Shown piece by piece: positions 44,898-53,320 of a stretch of DNA of 64,000 nucleotides (its first letter is position 1; each line of letters starts with the position of its first letter). The DNA is taken from NCBI GenBank assembly GCA_035443885.1, contig DAOMNO010000011.1:49944-113943 (forward strand), in the 5' to 3' direction. The notes beneath the pieces were generated by a model. That model made no database searches. It worked only from the letters and a program-made list of their open reading frames with translations, and was not told the origin of the DNA. This stretch comes from DAOMNO01 sp035443885. Its GTDB lineage: Bacteria > Planctomycetota > Phycisphaerae > Phycisphaerales > SM1A02. Both the position numbers and the translations under genes were made by a program.

Positions 44898-45596
44898 ATG
44901 GCCTCTTCTAAATCGAACAACAAACGCGGCCGCCCAATAGATGAAGAGCTAGCTGCGCGCCGGCGGAATGAGATCCTCGACGCCGCAACGCACCTCTTCG
45001 CCAGCGATGGCTACCGCCAAGCCGACGTCCAGGTGCTCGCCGATCGGCTCGGCGTCGGCAAGGGGACGGTCTATCGATACTTTTCCAGCAAGGAGGAGTT
45101 GTTTCTTGCGTCCGTGGACCGTGGGATGCAGCGGCTCAAGGAAGCCGTCGAGTCGGCGGCCGCTGATGTGGCCGATCCTCTCGATGAAATCGGGGCCGCC
45201 ATCCGCGCCTATCTCGCGTTTTTCGATGACAACGGGGATGTGCTCGAACTCATGATCCAGGAACGCGCAGAGTTTAAGGACCGCAAGCGTTCGACGTACT
45301 TCGTTTACCGCGATACCGGCTATGAGCCGTGGCGGGCGCTCTACAGGCGGCTCATGAGCGAAGGTCGCGTGCGCGAGATGCCGGTTGATCGCGTGCTCGA
45401 CGTACTCGGCGACCTCGTGTACGGCGCGATCTTCACCAACCGCCTTGCTGGTAGAAAAAAGCCATTCGATGTGCAGGCGGAAGAGATTCTCGATGTGGTG
45501 ATGCACGGGATTCTGACATCGGCTGAGAAGCGAAAGAGAAAGCGGCGTGGCCTGACCCAGCGAGACCTCCACCATGGCACTGACAACATCAATTAA
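44898..45596 (+). CDS. TetR/AcrR-family transcriptional repressor
   Basis: A 232-residue regulator with an N-terminal HTH (about residues 20-66): RRNEILDAATHLFASDGYRQADVQVLADRLGVGKGTVYRYFSSKEEL, split here over helices 1-3, and a helical ligand-binding C-terminal domain. It is first in the operon, and the next gene (membrane fusion protein) starts 23 bases inside its 3' end. A perfect palindrome at its promoter is the probable operator. The likely ligand is a substrate of the efflux pump. The frame is open upstream, but ATG 44898 starts the family N terminus. Confidence 0.92.
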   Translation: MASSKSNNKRGRPIDEELAARRRNEILDAATHLFASDGYRQADVQVLADRLGVGKGTVYRYFSSKEELFLASVDRGMQRLKEAVESAAADVADPLDEIGAAIRAYLAFFDDNGDVLELMIQERAEFKDRKRSTYFVYRDTGYEPWRALYRRLMSEGRVREMPVDRVLDVLGDLVYGAIFTNRLAGRKKPFDVQAEEILDVVMHGILTSAEKRKRKRRGLTQRDLHHGTDNIN

Positions 45597-46761
45597 AAGA
45601 ATCCTGTTCAATCCGTGGTCCGTCCTACTCGTGGTGGTGCTGGCGGTGGGCGCGGGGGTCTACCTCGCGCGTGATGGTCAGGATGATCGTGTCGGCGAGT
45701 CCGGTGCGCCGCGCGCGATCCCGGTCGAAGTGGAGTCGGTGCGGTCGATGACGCTGCTCGAAACGGTGCAGGGTGTCGGAACCCTCCGGGCAACGGAGAC
45801 GGTTGAGATTCGCCCGGAGACAGCCGGCCGCATTCGAGCCATCCATTTCGAGGAAGGCGGAATGGTTGAGCAAGGACAACTGCTTTTCGAACTCGATGAT
45901 GAGAAACTGATGCGGCAACTGGCTGCGAGGCGAGCCGCGCTACGGGTAGCTGAAATACGCGTGACCAACGCGGAGCGCACCTTCGGTCGCTTCCAGCGAG
46001 CTGCGGAACAGGGCGCGGTCACTGCGGAGGAATTCGATCGTGCGAGAGAGGATCTCGACGCCGCACTGGCCGAGCAGGAACGGACCCAGGCCGAGGTCGA
46101 ACTGGCCGAAGCGCAAATCAGCGACATGCGCCTCGTTGCTCCGTTCAGTGGACGAATCTCGGAAAGGCACGTCGATCGCGGGGCATACGTGAGTTCCGGT
46201 GACCACCTCGCGACGCTGTACCAGGTCGACCCGATCGAAATTGGCTTCTCGGTACCCGATCGATACATCGGACGAATTCAGCATGGCCAGGACGTACACG
46301 TGCTCGTCGCGGCGCATCGAGACACGCCGTTTTCCGGCCATATTCACTTCATCAGCCCGGCTGTGGACGAGGCGACGCGCACATTCCGCGTGCGGGCGCG
46401 TATTCCCAATTCCGATCAACGACTTCTGCCCGGAGCGTTTGCAACGGCGTCGGTGACGGTCGACGTGCGTGAGCATCGGCCGGTGGTGTCGGCTGAGTCC
46501 CTCGTCGCCACGCGCACCGGATACATAGTATTCGTGATCGACAACGACCGGGCCGAACGCCGCGAAGTCCGCACCGGCCTGCGCGAAAACAGCATGGTTG
46601 AGATCATCGAAGGTGTCGAGGTCGGCGAGCAGGTGGTGCGCACCGGCCATCTCCGGCTGAGTGGAGGAGAACTAGTCGCTGTTACTTCAACAGATGATCC
46701 GGATCAGGCGCAGACTATCTCGACAGTTCATCAAGCCGGTGCAATGGAGGATGAGTCATGA
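45574..46761 (+). CDS. RND efflux periplasmic adaptor (membrane fusion protein)
   Basis: AcrA/MexA-type adaptor of 395 residues. One N-terminal membrane anchor (about residues 15-32) is followed by the beta-barrel/lipoyl half (GVGTLRATETVEIRPETAGRI), a helical hairpin (about 105-185), the second lipoyl half (LVAPFSGRISERHVDRGAYVSSGDHL) and the beta-barrel domain with GAFATASVTVD. It overlaps tetR by 23 bases and the pump gene by ATGA. No outer-membrane TolC-type gene is in the window, so a shared one is presumably used. Confidence 0.93.
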   Translation: MALTTSIKRILFNPWSVLLVVVLAVGAGVYLARDGQDDRVGESGAPRAIPVEVESVRSMTLLETVQGVGTLRATETVEIRPETAGRIRAIHFEEGGMVEQGQLLFELDDEKLMRQLAARRAALRVAEIRVTNAERTFGRFQRAAEQGAVTAEEFDRAREDLDAALAEQERTQAEVELAEAQISDMRLVAPFSGRISERHVDRGAYVSSGDHLATLYQVDPIEIGFSVPDRYIGRIQHGQDVHVLVAAHRDTPFSGHIHFISPAVDEATRTFRVRARIPNSDQRLLPGAFATASVTVDVREHRPVVSAESLVATRTGYIVFVIDNDRAERREVRTGLRENSMVEIIEGVEVGEQVVRTGHLRLSGGELVAVTSTDDPDQAQTISTVHQAGAMEDES

Positions 46762-49700
46762 TCTGGAACTTCTCCATTCGTCGACCTGTGCTGACGACTG
46801 TTGTCTTTCTCGTGCTGGCCATCTTCGGAATGTACGGGTACCTGCAAATGCCAGTGCAGGAGAATCCGGATGTCGATTTCCCCATCGTCAGCGTCAGTGT
46901 TGCGTTGCCCGGCGCTTCACCGGAGGTGATCGATTCAGAAGTCATCGAACCGCTGGAAGGTGAGATTAACGCGCTGGAAGGGCTGCGGCAACTGACATCG
47001 ACGTCGCGTCAGTCCACCGGACAGATCGTCGCGGAATTCGAATTGTGGCGCGATATTGATGTTGCCGCACAGGAGGTGCGGGATGCAGTCGACCGCGCTC
47101 AGCAGCGCCTGCCTACCGAAGTCGAAGCGCCGATCGTCCGCAAACTCGACCTTGGCGCACAGGCGATCATGTGGATAGCGCTCACCGGCGACGACCGCTG
47201 GGACGATGTGCGGCTGACCGATTACGCGGACAATGTCCTCAAGCAGCAGCTGGAGACAGTGCGCGGCGTGGGACGGATCCAGGTCGGCGGCATGCGCGAA
47301 TACGCCATTCGCGTTCGGCTTGATCCGGCCCGGCTGGCGGCTCACCAACTCACGGTGCAGGATGTCGTCTCGCGCATTCAGGCGGAGAATGTTGAGATTC
47401 CGTCGGGTCGCATCGAGGGTGCGACGCGCGAATTCCTCATCCAGACACGCGGTAAGTTCGATAGTGCAGAGCCGTTCAACCAGATCATCATCGCCTATCG
47501 CAATGATTCTCCAGTGCGGCTGCGCGACGTCGGCGAGGCGCTTGACGGCATTGCAGACGATCGGCAACTGGCGCGGTTCTCCGGACAGCTCACCGTCGGC
47601 CTCGGCATTGTCAAGACCGCCGACGCCAATACGGTTGAACTGGCGCGGACGTTACGCCAGCGCATCGCCGACATCGCCGAAGAGTTTCCGCCGGGACTTT
47701 CGTACGCCATTGCGACCGATGCGTCTGAATTCGTGCAGGAGAATATTCGCGACCTGCTGCTGACGATCGGTATAGCGACGCTGCTTGTCGTGCTCGTAGT
47801 GCTCGGCTTCCTGCGCAGCGGACGGGGCACCCTTGTCGCCATCGTCGCGATTCCCACGTCACTGCTCATCGGCTTCGCACTGATCAACATCTTCGGCTTC
47901 AGCATAAACGTCCTGACCATGCTCGGCTTGATTCTTGTCATCGGCATCGTCGTCGACGATGCGATTGTCGTGCTCGAGCGCGCCTACTTGCACATGGAAA
48001 ACGGCGCTGAGGCAGAGCCGGCTGCGCGTATCGGCACCACCGAGGTCGCGTTCCCCAACATCGCGAACACACTTGCCCTTGGGGCAGTCTTCTTGCCGGT
48101 CGCATTCACGGGCGGTCTGATCGGGCGCTTCTTTCTCGAATTCGGCGTGACCGTCGCCGTTACCGTCTTCGCTTCGACCTTTGTGGCGCTGACGCTCACC
48201 CCTGCACTGTGTGCCAAGCTCCTTCGCGTTCCAGAGCGGCACGGCCGCGTCTTTCAGTGGTCGGAATCCGGGTTCCGCGCGCTTGATGCCGCCTACCGTT
48301 GGCTACTGCAGGCCGCCTTCCGTCACCGGGGCTTTACCGTGTTCGCCGGTATTCTCGCCTTCGCCATCGGAATACTCGCGCTGACGAACATCTCGCAGGA
48401 GTTTGCACCCGAGGACGACCGGTCGCAGTTCATGGTCACCTTCGAAACGCCCGAAGGCGCAACTCTCTCCCAGACCGACATCTTTGCGCGGCAGATCGAA
48501 GCCGAACTTGAAGCCATGGACGAAGTCCGCCACCAGTTTCTCGCGATCGGACTCGCGCAGGACGGCCCCGGGCGGCCGAATCGCGGCCTCGCGTTCGTCT
48601 CGCTTACGCCGAGGCAGGACCGTGATCGTCACCAGTCGATTGTTATGCAGGACCTTCGTGAGCGGCTCGATGGATTGCCTGCCGGTCGAGCGTTCGTGGT
48701 CGAGCTCACGCCCGGCGGTATTGGCGGCGCGCCAATTGAAATCGTCCTGCGCCATCCTGACCTTGAGGTCCTCGCCGCTCAGCAGGAGGAAGTGATGGCG
48801 TGGATGCGGGAACGATCCGACACATACGCCGGCGTGCGGACGAACCTCGAACTCGCCAGCCCGCAGGTCGACGTCAACTTTGATCGCGACCGCGCCGCGC
48901 AACTCGGCGTCTCCGTTGCAGACATTGCAGGCGCTATGCGATATTTTTTCGGCGATATCGCCGTCTCGAACATCGAAGTCGGCACCGACCGTTACGACGT
49001 GATCACAGATGTCGCTGGCCGCGGCACGCTCGAGCCGGCCATGCTTCGCGACCTCTATGTGCGCAGCGCAAACGGCGACCTCGTATCGATCGACAATGTT
49101 ATTGACATGCAAGAAACGATCGGCCCAAGCGAGATTCACCGCTTCAACCGCATGCGATCCGCGAGCATCTCGGCACAGACACCCCCGGGAGTCGCGCTTG
49201 GCGATGCCGTCACTCAACTCGAAACCCACCTTGGTGACACGCTGCCAGCAGGCGTGGACTATCAGCTCGCGGGGCAGTCGCAGATGTTCGAGGAGTCCTT
49301 TTACTATCTCACCATTGCGATCCTTTTCTCGATCGTCTTTATCTACCTGATCCTTGCGGCCCAGTTTGAGTCCTTTATCCTGCCCTTCACGATGCTCATG
49401 GCTCTGCCGTTGGCGACGATCGGCGCATTCGGTGGGCTGTGGATCTTTGGCTTGTCCCTGAACGTGTTCGCGTTCATCGGCTTGATCATGCTCATGGGCT
49501 TGGTGGCGAAAAATGCCATTCTGCTCGTGGATTACGCCAACGTGCTCGTTGCGCGAGGTCACACGCCAGTTGAAGCTGCGATGGGCGCGGCTCAAGCGCG
49601 CTTCCGCCCTGTGCTCATGACCGCTTGCTCAACCGTGCTTGGCGTCATGCCCATTGCGCTCGGCTTTGGAGCAGGCGGCGAAGCCCGAGCCCCACTCGGG

Positions 49701-49871
49701 GTCACCGTCGCGGGCGGCCTTGCTGCGTCGACGTTGCTGACGCTTGTCGTCATCCCAGTTGTCTACACGCTCGTCACGCAGTTCCAAGCGTGGCTCGGTC
49801 GCGCGCTCGGCATCACGACAAAGCAAGCGGATGACTTCCAACATGACCTGATCGGCAAGGAGCCCGCATGA
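46758..49871 (+). CDS. RND-family efflux transporter (AcrB/MdtC-like)
   Basis: A proton-driven inner-membrane pump of 1037 residues with the twofold RND architecture. The N-terminal helix and VQENPDVDFPIVSVSVALPGASPE open the first porter domain, the proton-relay Asp pair is in LVIGIVVDDAIVVLERAYLHME (near residue 400), a second large periplasmic domain follows (about 560-860), and the last bundle has LIMLMGLVAKNAILLVDYAN and a terminal helix. The sequence is of the HAE1 multidrug type rather than the heavy-metal type. Substrates cannot be read from sequence. Confidence 0.93.
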   Translation: MIWNFSIRRPVLTTVVFLVLAIFGMYGYLQMPVQENPDVDFPIVSVSVALPGASPEVIDSEVIEPLEGEINALEGLRQLTSTSRQSTGQIVAEFELWRDIDVAAQEVRDAVDRAQQRLPTEVEAPIVRKLDLGAQAIMWIALTGDDRWDDVRLTDYADNVLKQQLETVRGVGRIQVGGMREYAIRVRLDPARLAAHQLTVQDVVSRIQAENVEIPSGRIEGATREFLIQTRGKFDSAEPFNQIIIAYRNDSPVRLRDVGEALDGIADDRQLARFSGQLTVGLGIVKTADANTVELARTLRQRIADIAEEFPPGLSYAIATDASEFVQENIRDLLLTIGIATLLVVLVVLGFLRSGRGTLVAIVAIPTSLLIGFALINIFGFSINVLTMLGLILVIGIVVDDAIVVLERAYLHMENGAEAEPAARIGTTEVAFPNIANTLALGAVFLPVAFTGGLIGRFFLEFGVTVAVTVFASTFVALTLTPALCAKLLRVPERHGRVFQWSESGFRALDAAYRWLLQAAFRHRGFTVFAGILAFAIGILALTNISQEFAPEDDRSQFMVTFETPEGATLSQTDIFARQIEAELEAMDEVRHQFLAIGLAQDGPGRPNRGLAFVSLTPRQDRDRHQSIVMQDLRERLDGLPAGRAFVVELTPGGIGGAPIEIVLRHPDLEVLAAQQEEVMAWMRERSDTYAGVRTNLELASPQVDVNFDRDRAAQLGVSVADIAGAMRYFFGDIAVSNIEVGTDRYDVITDVAGRGTLEPAMLRDLYVRSANGDLVSIDNVIDMQETIGPSEIHRFNRMRSASISAQTPPGVALGDAVTQLETHLGDTLPAGVDYQLAGQSQMFEESFYYLTIAILFSIVFIYLILAAQFESFILPFTMLMALPLATIGAFGGLWIFGLSLNVFAFIGLIMLMGLVAKNAILLVDYANVLVARGHTPVEAAMGAAQARFRPVLMTACSTVLGVMPIALGFGAGGEARAPLGVTVAGGLAASTLLTLVVIPVVYTLVTQFQAWLGRALGITTKQADDFQHDLIGKEPA

Positions 49872-50182
49872 GCAACGCCGAGATGAAGTTCGTTCAGGTC
49901 CAGGTGCACTTCGAGTACACCGACATCATCGATGCCATACTCGACCGCCATGGCATCTCACAGTTCGCGCGCTATCCGCTCATGGAGGGCAGTGACCGCG
50001 ACGGCAAGCACTACGGCACGCAGGTGTTCCCCGGCAACTTCACGATCTTCCAGGCGCAGGTGCCACAGCAGAGAATCGATGCGCTCTTTGCCGATCTTGA
50101 ACGCTTCCGCACGTCCAAGCCCGCACACCTGCACCTCCAGGCCATCGTCATGCCGATCGAGCGGCGGCTGAACGCGGAGTGA
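49868..50182 (+). CDS. Small pump-associated protein, PII/PG0541-like fold (tentative)
   Basis: A 104-residue protein with alternating beta-alpha-beta elements: KFVQVQVHFEYTDIIDAILDRHGISQFARYPLMEG, then TIFQAQVPQQRIDALFADLERF and HLQAIVMPIERRL. This resembles small ferredoxin-fold proteins (PG0541/DUF3240-like) encoded after RND pump genes and thought to modulate the transporter. It overlaps the pump stop by ATGA, so it is certainly the last gene of that operon. Function is inferred from context. Confidence 0.6.
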   Translation: MSNAEMKFVQVQVHFEYTDIIDAILDRHGISQFARYPLMEGSDRDGKHYGTQVFPGNFTIFQAQVPQQRIDALFADLERFRTSKPAHLHLQAIVMPIERRLNAE

Positions 50183-50189
50183 TCGAAAT

Positions 50190-50381
50190 GTTGGCCGCTT
50201 CCACGAGAAGCGGGTGATCTGCGACAATCGCTTCACCTACGGCGGGAGCTTTAACTTCTTATCGTTCAGCGGCGAACAACGCGGTAGAGGAAAGGTCCGA
50301 CACCAAGGGGCAGACCTGATCGACGATCCGGAATACTGCAACGAGCTCTACGAACGCTACGCTCGGTTGTTCTTCAAGTGA
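50190..50381 (+). pseudogene. Truncated phospholipase-D-like (HKD) nuclease fragment
   Basis: The frame from 50190 to the TGA at 50379 has no start codon of its own and begins just after an in-frame stop. It contains a full PLD half-site, FHEKRVICDNRFTYGGSFNF (His-x-Lys-x4-Asp-x6-Gly-Ser-x-Asn), and ends naturally with ELYERYARLFFK. It is the C-terminal end of a PLD-type nuclease, a class frequent in defence and restriction genes; the rest has been lost, presumably when the efflux operon or the recombinase cassette arrived. The remaining gap (50382-50529) shows no gene. Confidence 0.6.
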
Positions 50382-50529
50382 GCGGTTCGTCGCAGCACTG
50401 GTAAACAGGCGTTTCGCCCGCCGCGTGTTGCCATTTCGAACCGCCACGGCGTATGTGATTGGTAGCGGTTGCTCGCCGTGAGCGGCCGGTACCATCCTGA
50501 ACATCGCCAGACGGCGGGCCGGGCGCAGC

Positions 50530-50570
50530 GCGCAGGTCGGCGTGGGCACACTCCCCACGACGACCTGCGC
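50530..50570 (+). other. Long hairpin directly before the recombinase cassette
   Basis: GCGCAGGTCG (50530-50539) pairs with CGACCTGCGC (50561-50570) and, across one G/A mismatch, CGTGGG (50541-50546) pairs with CCCACG (50554-50559), leaving a 7-base loop. It ends two bases before the ATG at 50573, so in RNA it would bury the ribosome site; in DNA it could be a recombinase or regulator site. It has no T run and is not a simple terminator. Confidence 0.5.
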
Positions 50571-50572
50571 CC

Positions 50573-50815
50573 ATGTCGACACATCGCCATACGGACAACA
50601 TCGACGATCTCTCGCCATCTGAGCGCCGTGCCGAGATCGCGGCGATTCTGGCCGACGGGTACCGCCGGATGGCCAAGGACCAACAGATTCTGGGCAAATC
50701 TGCCGAGAAGTCGGCAGATTCTCGCACGACATGCCTTGATTGTCGGGGGGATTCCGCCCTCATGGACCCACCGGTTGACGGAACCGGAGAACGGAGAGTC
50801 GAACGATGTCCATGA
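50573..50815 (+). CDS. Small hypothetical protein of the recombinase cassette
   Basis: An 80-residue polar protein: MSTHRHTDNIDDLSPSERRAEIAAILADGYRRMAK, then a Cys pair (CLDC) near residue 54. The segment LSPSERRAEIAAILADGYRR, followed by a variable tail, resembles small proteins encoded before DUF2924-recombinase pairs in planctomycete and proteobacterial islands. It overlaps the DUF2924 gene, so the three are co-translated. Function is unknown. Confidence 0.6.
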   Translation: MSTHRHTDNIDDLSPSERRAEIAAILADGYRRMAKDQQILGKSAEKSADSRTTCLDCRGDSALMDPPVDGTGERRVERCP

Positions 50816-51321
50816 ACCTCAACGCTGAAATCGAGGCGCTTCAACAGATGACGGTGCACCAACTTCAGGATCGGTACATCGACGTCTTCGGCGAGCGCAC
50901 GCGGTCGAACCACAAGCAGTACCTGATCAAGCGGATCGCCTGGCGAATGCAGGCCCAGCACGAGGGCGATCTGTCCACGCGAGCGCGGCGGCGAGCGATG
51001 GAACTGGCTGATGACGCGGACCTTCGCGTTCGGCCACCTGCCGAAAGCCCGTCCAGCGCACCAGAGGATGGTGACATCACGGTACAGAACGGCATTGATG
51101 CACAATCCACGGATGACCGCCTTCCGATGCCGGGAACGACGCTGTCGCGCGAGTACAAAGGGCGCACAATCCTTGTTCGCGTGCTTCGGCGCGGCTTCGA
51201 GTACGAAGGCAAGGTGTACCGCTCGCTCTCGGCGGTGGCCAAGGCCGTTACCGGCAGCCACTGGAACGGCTACCACTTCTTCCAGGTGCAACCGACAATG
51301 AAGAACGGAGGCACCGCATGA
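50806..51321 (+). CDS. DUF2924-family protein
   Basis: A 171-residue basic protein with the family features IEALQQMTVHQLQDRYIDVFGE, SNHKQYLIKRIAWRMQ and, at the end, LSREYKGRTILVRVLRRGFEYEGKVYRSLSAVAKAVTG with a Trp-Asn-Gly turn. The C-terminal part looks like a small DNA-binding module. DUF2924 genes are regularly encoded just before large serine recombinases, with which this one overlaps by four bases; an accessory role in recombination is inferred. ATG 50812 is an alternative start that overlaps the previous stop exactly. Confidence 0.85.
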   Translation: MSMNLNAEIEALQQMTVHQLQDRYIDVFGERTRSNHKQYLIKRIAWRMQAQHEGDLSTRARRRAMELADDADLRVRPPAESPSSAPEDGDITVQNGIDAQSTDDRLPMPGTTLSREYKGRTILVRVLRRGFEYEGKVYRSLSAVAKAVTGSHWNGYHFFQVQPTMKNGGTA

Positions 51322-52874
51322 GTCGACGAAACGGCCAAGCCACTCCTCAAGCAATCCGGTGCGCGATCTATACGCGCAAGAGCACTGAAGAAGGACTCGA
51401 TCAGGCTTTCAATTCGCTCGATGCCCAGCGCGAATCGGCCGAGGCGTACATCGCCAGTCAGAAGAACGAGGGCTGGGTATGCCTGCCGGATCGCTACGAC
51501 GATGGTGGCTACTCGGGTGGCAACATCGAGCGTCCGGCGGTGAAGCGACTCTTCACGGACATTGAAGCAGGCAAGGTCGACTGCGTCGTGGTCTACAAGG
51601 TGGACCGCTTGAGTAGATCGCTCATGGACTTCGCGCGGATGATGGAGACGTTCGAGAAGCACGGCATCTCGTTCGTTTCGGTGACGCAGCAGTTCAATAC
51701 GACCCAGTCGATGGGGCGATTAACGCTCAACATCCTGTTGTCGTTCGCCCAGTTCGAGCGCGAGATCATCAGCGAGCGCACCCGCGACAAGATCGCAGCC
51801 GCACGCCGCAAGGGCAAATGGGCCGGCGGCCGTCCGATCCTCGGCTACGACGTTGACCGAAGCGGCCCTCGGCTTGTTGTGAACGATGAGGAAGCAGAGC
51901 GTGTGCGAACGATCTTCGACCTCTACCTTGAGAAGGAATCCCTGCTAAAGGTCGTGGCCGAACTGGATCGGCGTGGCTGGCACACGAAGCGTTGGACAAG
52001 CACAAGTGGAAAGGAACACGGCGGCATCCCGTTCAACAAGGCCCGCGTGCGCGATCTCCTCTCGAACATCGCCTACCTCGGCAAGGTCCGCCACCACGAC
52101 AATGTGTTCGAAGGCGAGCATGATGCGATCGTCGACGCCGATGTATTTGAGCGCGTGCAGAAGATGCTGCGCACGAACGGCCGGACCGGTGGCTCGCATG
52201 TCCGCAACAAGCATGGGGCACTGCTGAAGGGCCTGCTTCGCTGCGGGCCATGTGACTTTGCGATGGGCCACACCTACACGAAGAAGAATGGCTCGCGGCT
52301 GTATCGATACTACATCTGCGGCCGAGCGCAGAAGCGCGGCTGGCATTCGTGCCCATCGCGATCCCTGCCGGCCTCGGAGATCGAGCAGTTCGTCGTCGAA
52401 CGCATTCGGGACATTGGGAAAGACGCATCTCTGCTCGAAGAAACGCTCGACCAGGCACGCGAGCAGGAGCAGTCGCAGCTTCGAGAGTTGGAACAGCAGC
52501 AACGTGCTGCCGAGCGCGAGATGAACCGCTTGGATCGGCAGATTCAGACTGCCGCGCGCGATGCGAGTGCAGATCAGTATGCCGCAGCGCGACTGGCCGA
52601 TCTTCAGGATCAGTTCCGAGAAGCGGAGATGCGGCATGCGGACCTCTACCAGCAGATCGACGAGGTACAGCGCCGGCTCATCACCCGCGAAGATCTTCAG
52701 GCGGCGATGGCTTCATTCGATCCCATCTGGGAGGCATTGACACCACGAGAACAAGCGCGCGTCGTGCAGTTGTTGATCCGGCGAGTCGAGTACGACGGCG
52801 AGAAAGGGTCGGTATCAATCACGTTCCGGCCGGACGGTATCAAGGCGATGACCAATGGAGGCGCACCAGCATGA
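51318..52874 (+). CDS. Large serine recombinase (site-specific integrase/resolvase)
   Basis: A 518-residue recombinase. The resolvase domain holds the catalytic Ser22 in IYTRKSTEEG and the conserved Arg residues in VYKVDRLSRSLMDF, with FAQFEREIISERTRDKI in the long helix. A recombinase domain (about residues 165-300), a zinc ribbon (CGPC … YYICGRAQKRGWHSC, about 307-347), a coiled coil (about 375-455) and a short C-terminal domain follow. This is the architecture of phage and transposon integrases that act at att sites. It is coupled to DUF2924 and to an HTH gene. Probably it mobilised this island; the att sites were not identified. Confidence 0.93.
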   Translation: MSRRNGQATPQAIRCAIYTRKSTEEGLDQAFNSLDAQRESAEAYIASQKNEGWVCLPDRYDDGGYSGGNIERPAVKRLFTDIEAGKVDCVVVYKVDRLSRSLMDFARMMETFEKHGISFVSVTQQFNTTQSMGRLTLNILLSFAQFEREIISERTRDKIAAARRKGKWAGGRPILGYDVDRSGPRLVVNDEEAERVRTIFDLYLEKESLLKVVAELDRRGWHTKRWTSTSGKEHGGIPFNKARVRDLLSNIAYLGKVRHHDNVFEGEHDAIVDADVFERVQKMLRTNGRTGGSHVRNKHGALLKGLLRCGPCDFAMGHTYTKKNGSRLYRYYICGRAQKRGWHSCPSRSLPASEIEQFVVERIRDIGKDASLLEETLDQAREQEQSQLRELEQQQRAAEREMNRLDRQIQTAARDASADQYAAARLADLQDQFREAEMRHADLYQQIDEVQRRLITREDLQAAMASFDPIWEALTPREQARVVQLLIRRVEYDGEKGSVSITFRPDGIKAMTNGGAPA

Positions 52875-53293
52875 AGAGTGGATTGACGGTCGAGTACAAG
52901 GTTCACCGGCATCGCGGCGTGCGATGCGAGTTGCGCGAGGGCGAACAGCCGGACAAACCGCCGCGAGCGGACGTGCTGGCTGGCAATGTGCCGCGCGTGT
53001 CCCGGCTGATGGCCTTGGCGATCCGATTCGATCACTTGATCTGTAGCGGCGAAGTCGATGACTACGCCGACATCGCCCGCCTCGGCCACGTCTCGCGAGC
53101 TCGCGTTACGCAGATCATGAACCTGCTCAATCTGGCCCCCGACATTCAAGAGGCAATCCTGTTCCTGCCACGTACGGTGAGCGGCCGTGATCCGATCACC
53201 GAGCGTGACATCCGGCCAATCGTGGCGGAGATGGATTGGAATAGGCAGCGGCGGATGTGGCAGCGCCTGGCCGTCATAGCCAGCGATTGCTAG
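52871..53293 (+). CDS. Small HTH protein of the recombinase cassette
   Basis: A 140-residue basic protein whose centre reads DDYADIARLGHVSRARVTQIMNLLNLAPDIQEAILF, a helix-turn-helix like the ParB/KorB DNA-binding motif. The start overlaps the recombinase stop (ATGA). The frame is open far upstream inside the recombinase gene, but that is a shadow. It may regulate the cassette or assist recombination. It ends 27 bases before the end of the convergent Hsp70 gene. Confidence 0.7.
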   Translation: MKSGLTVEYKVHRHRGVRCELREGEQPDKPPRADVLAGNVPRVSRLMALAIRFDHLICSGEVDDYADIARLGHVSRARVTQIMNLLNLAPDIQEAILFLPRTVSGRDPITERDIRPIVAEMDWNRQRRMWQRLAVIASDC

Positions 53294-53320
53294 AGACCCC
53301 ATTTGCCACAGCACGCTCAG

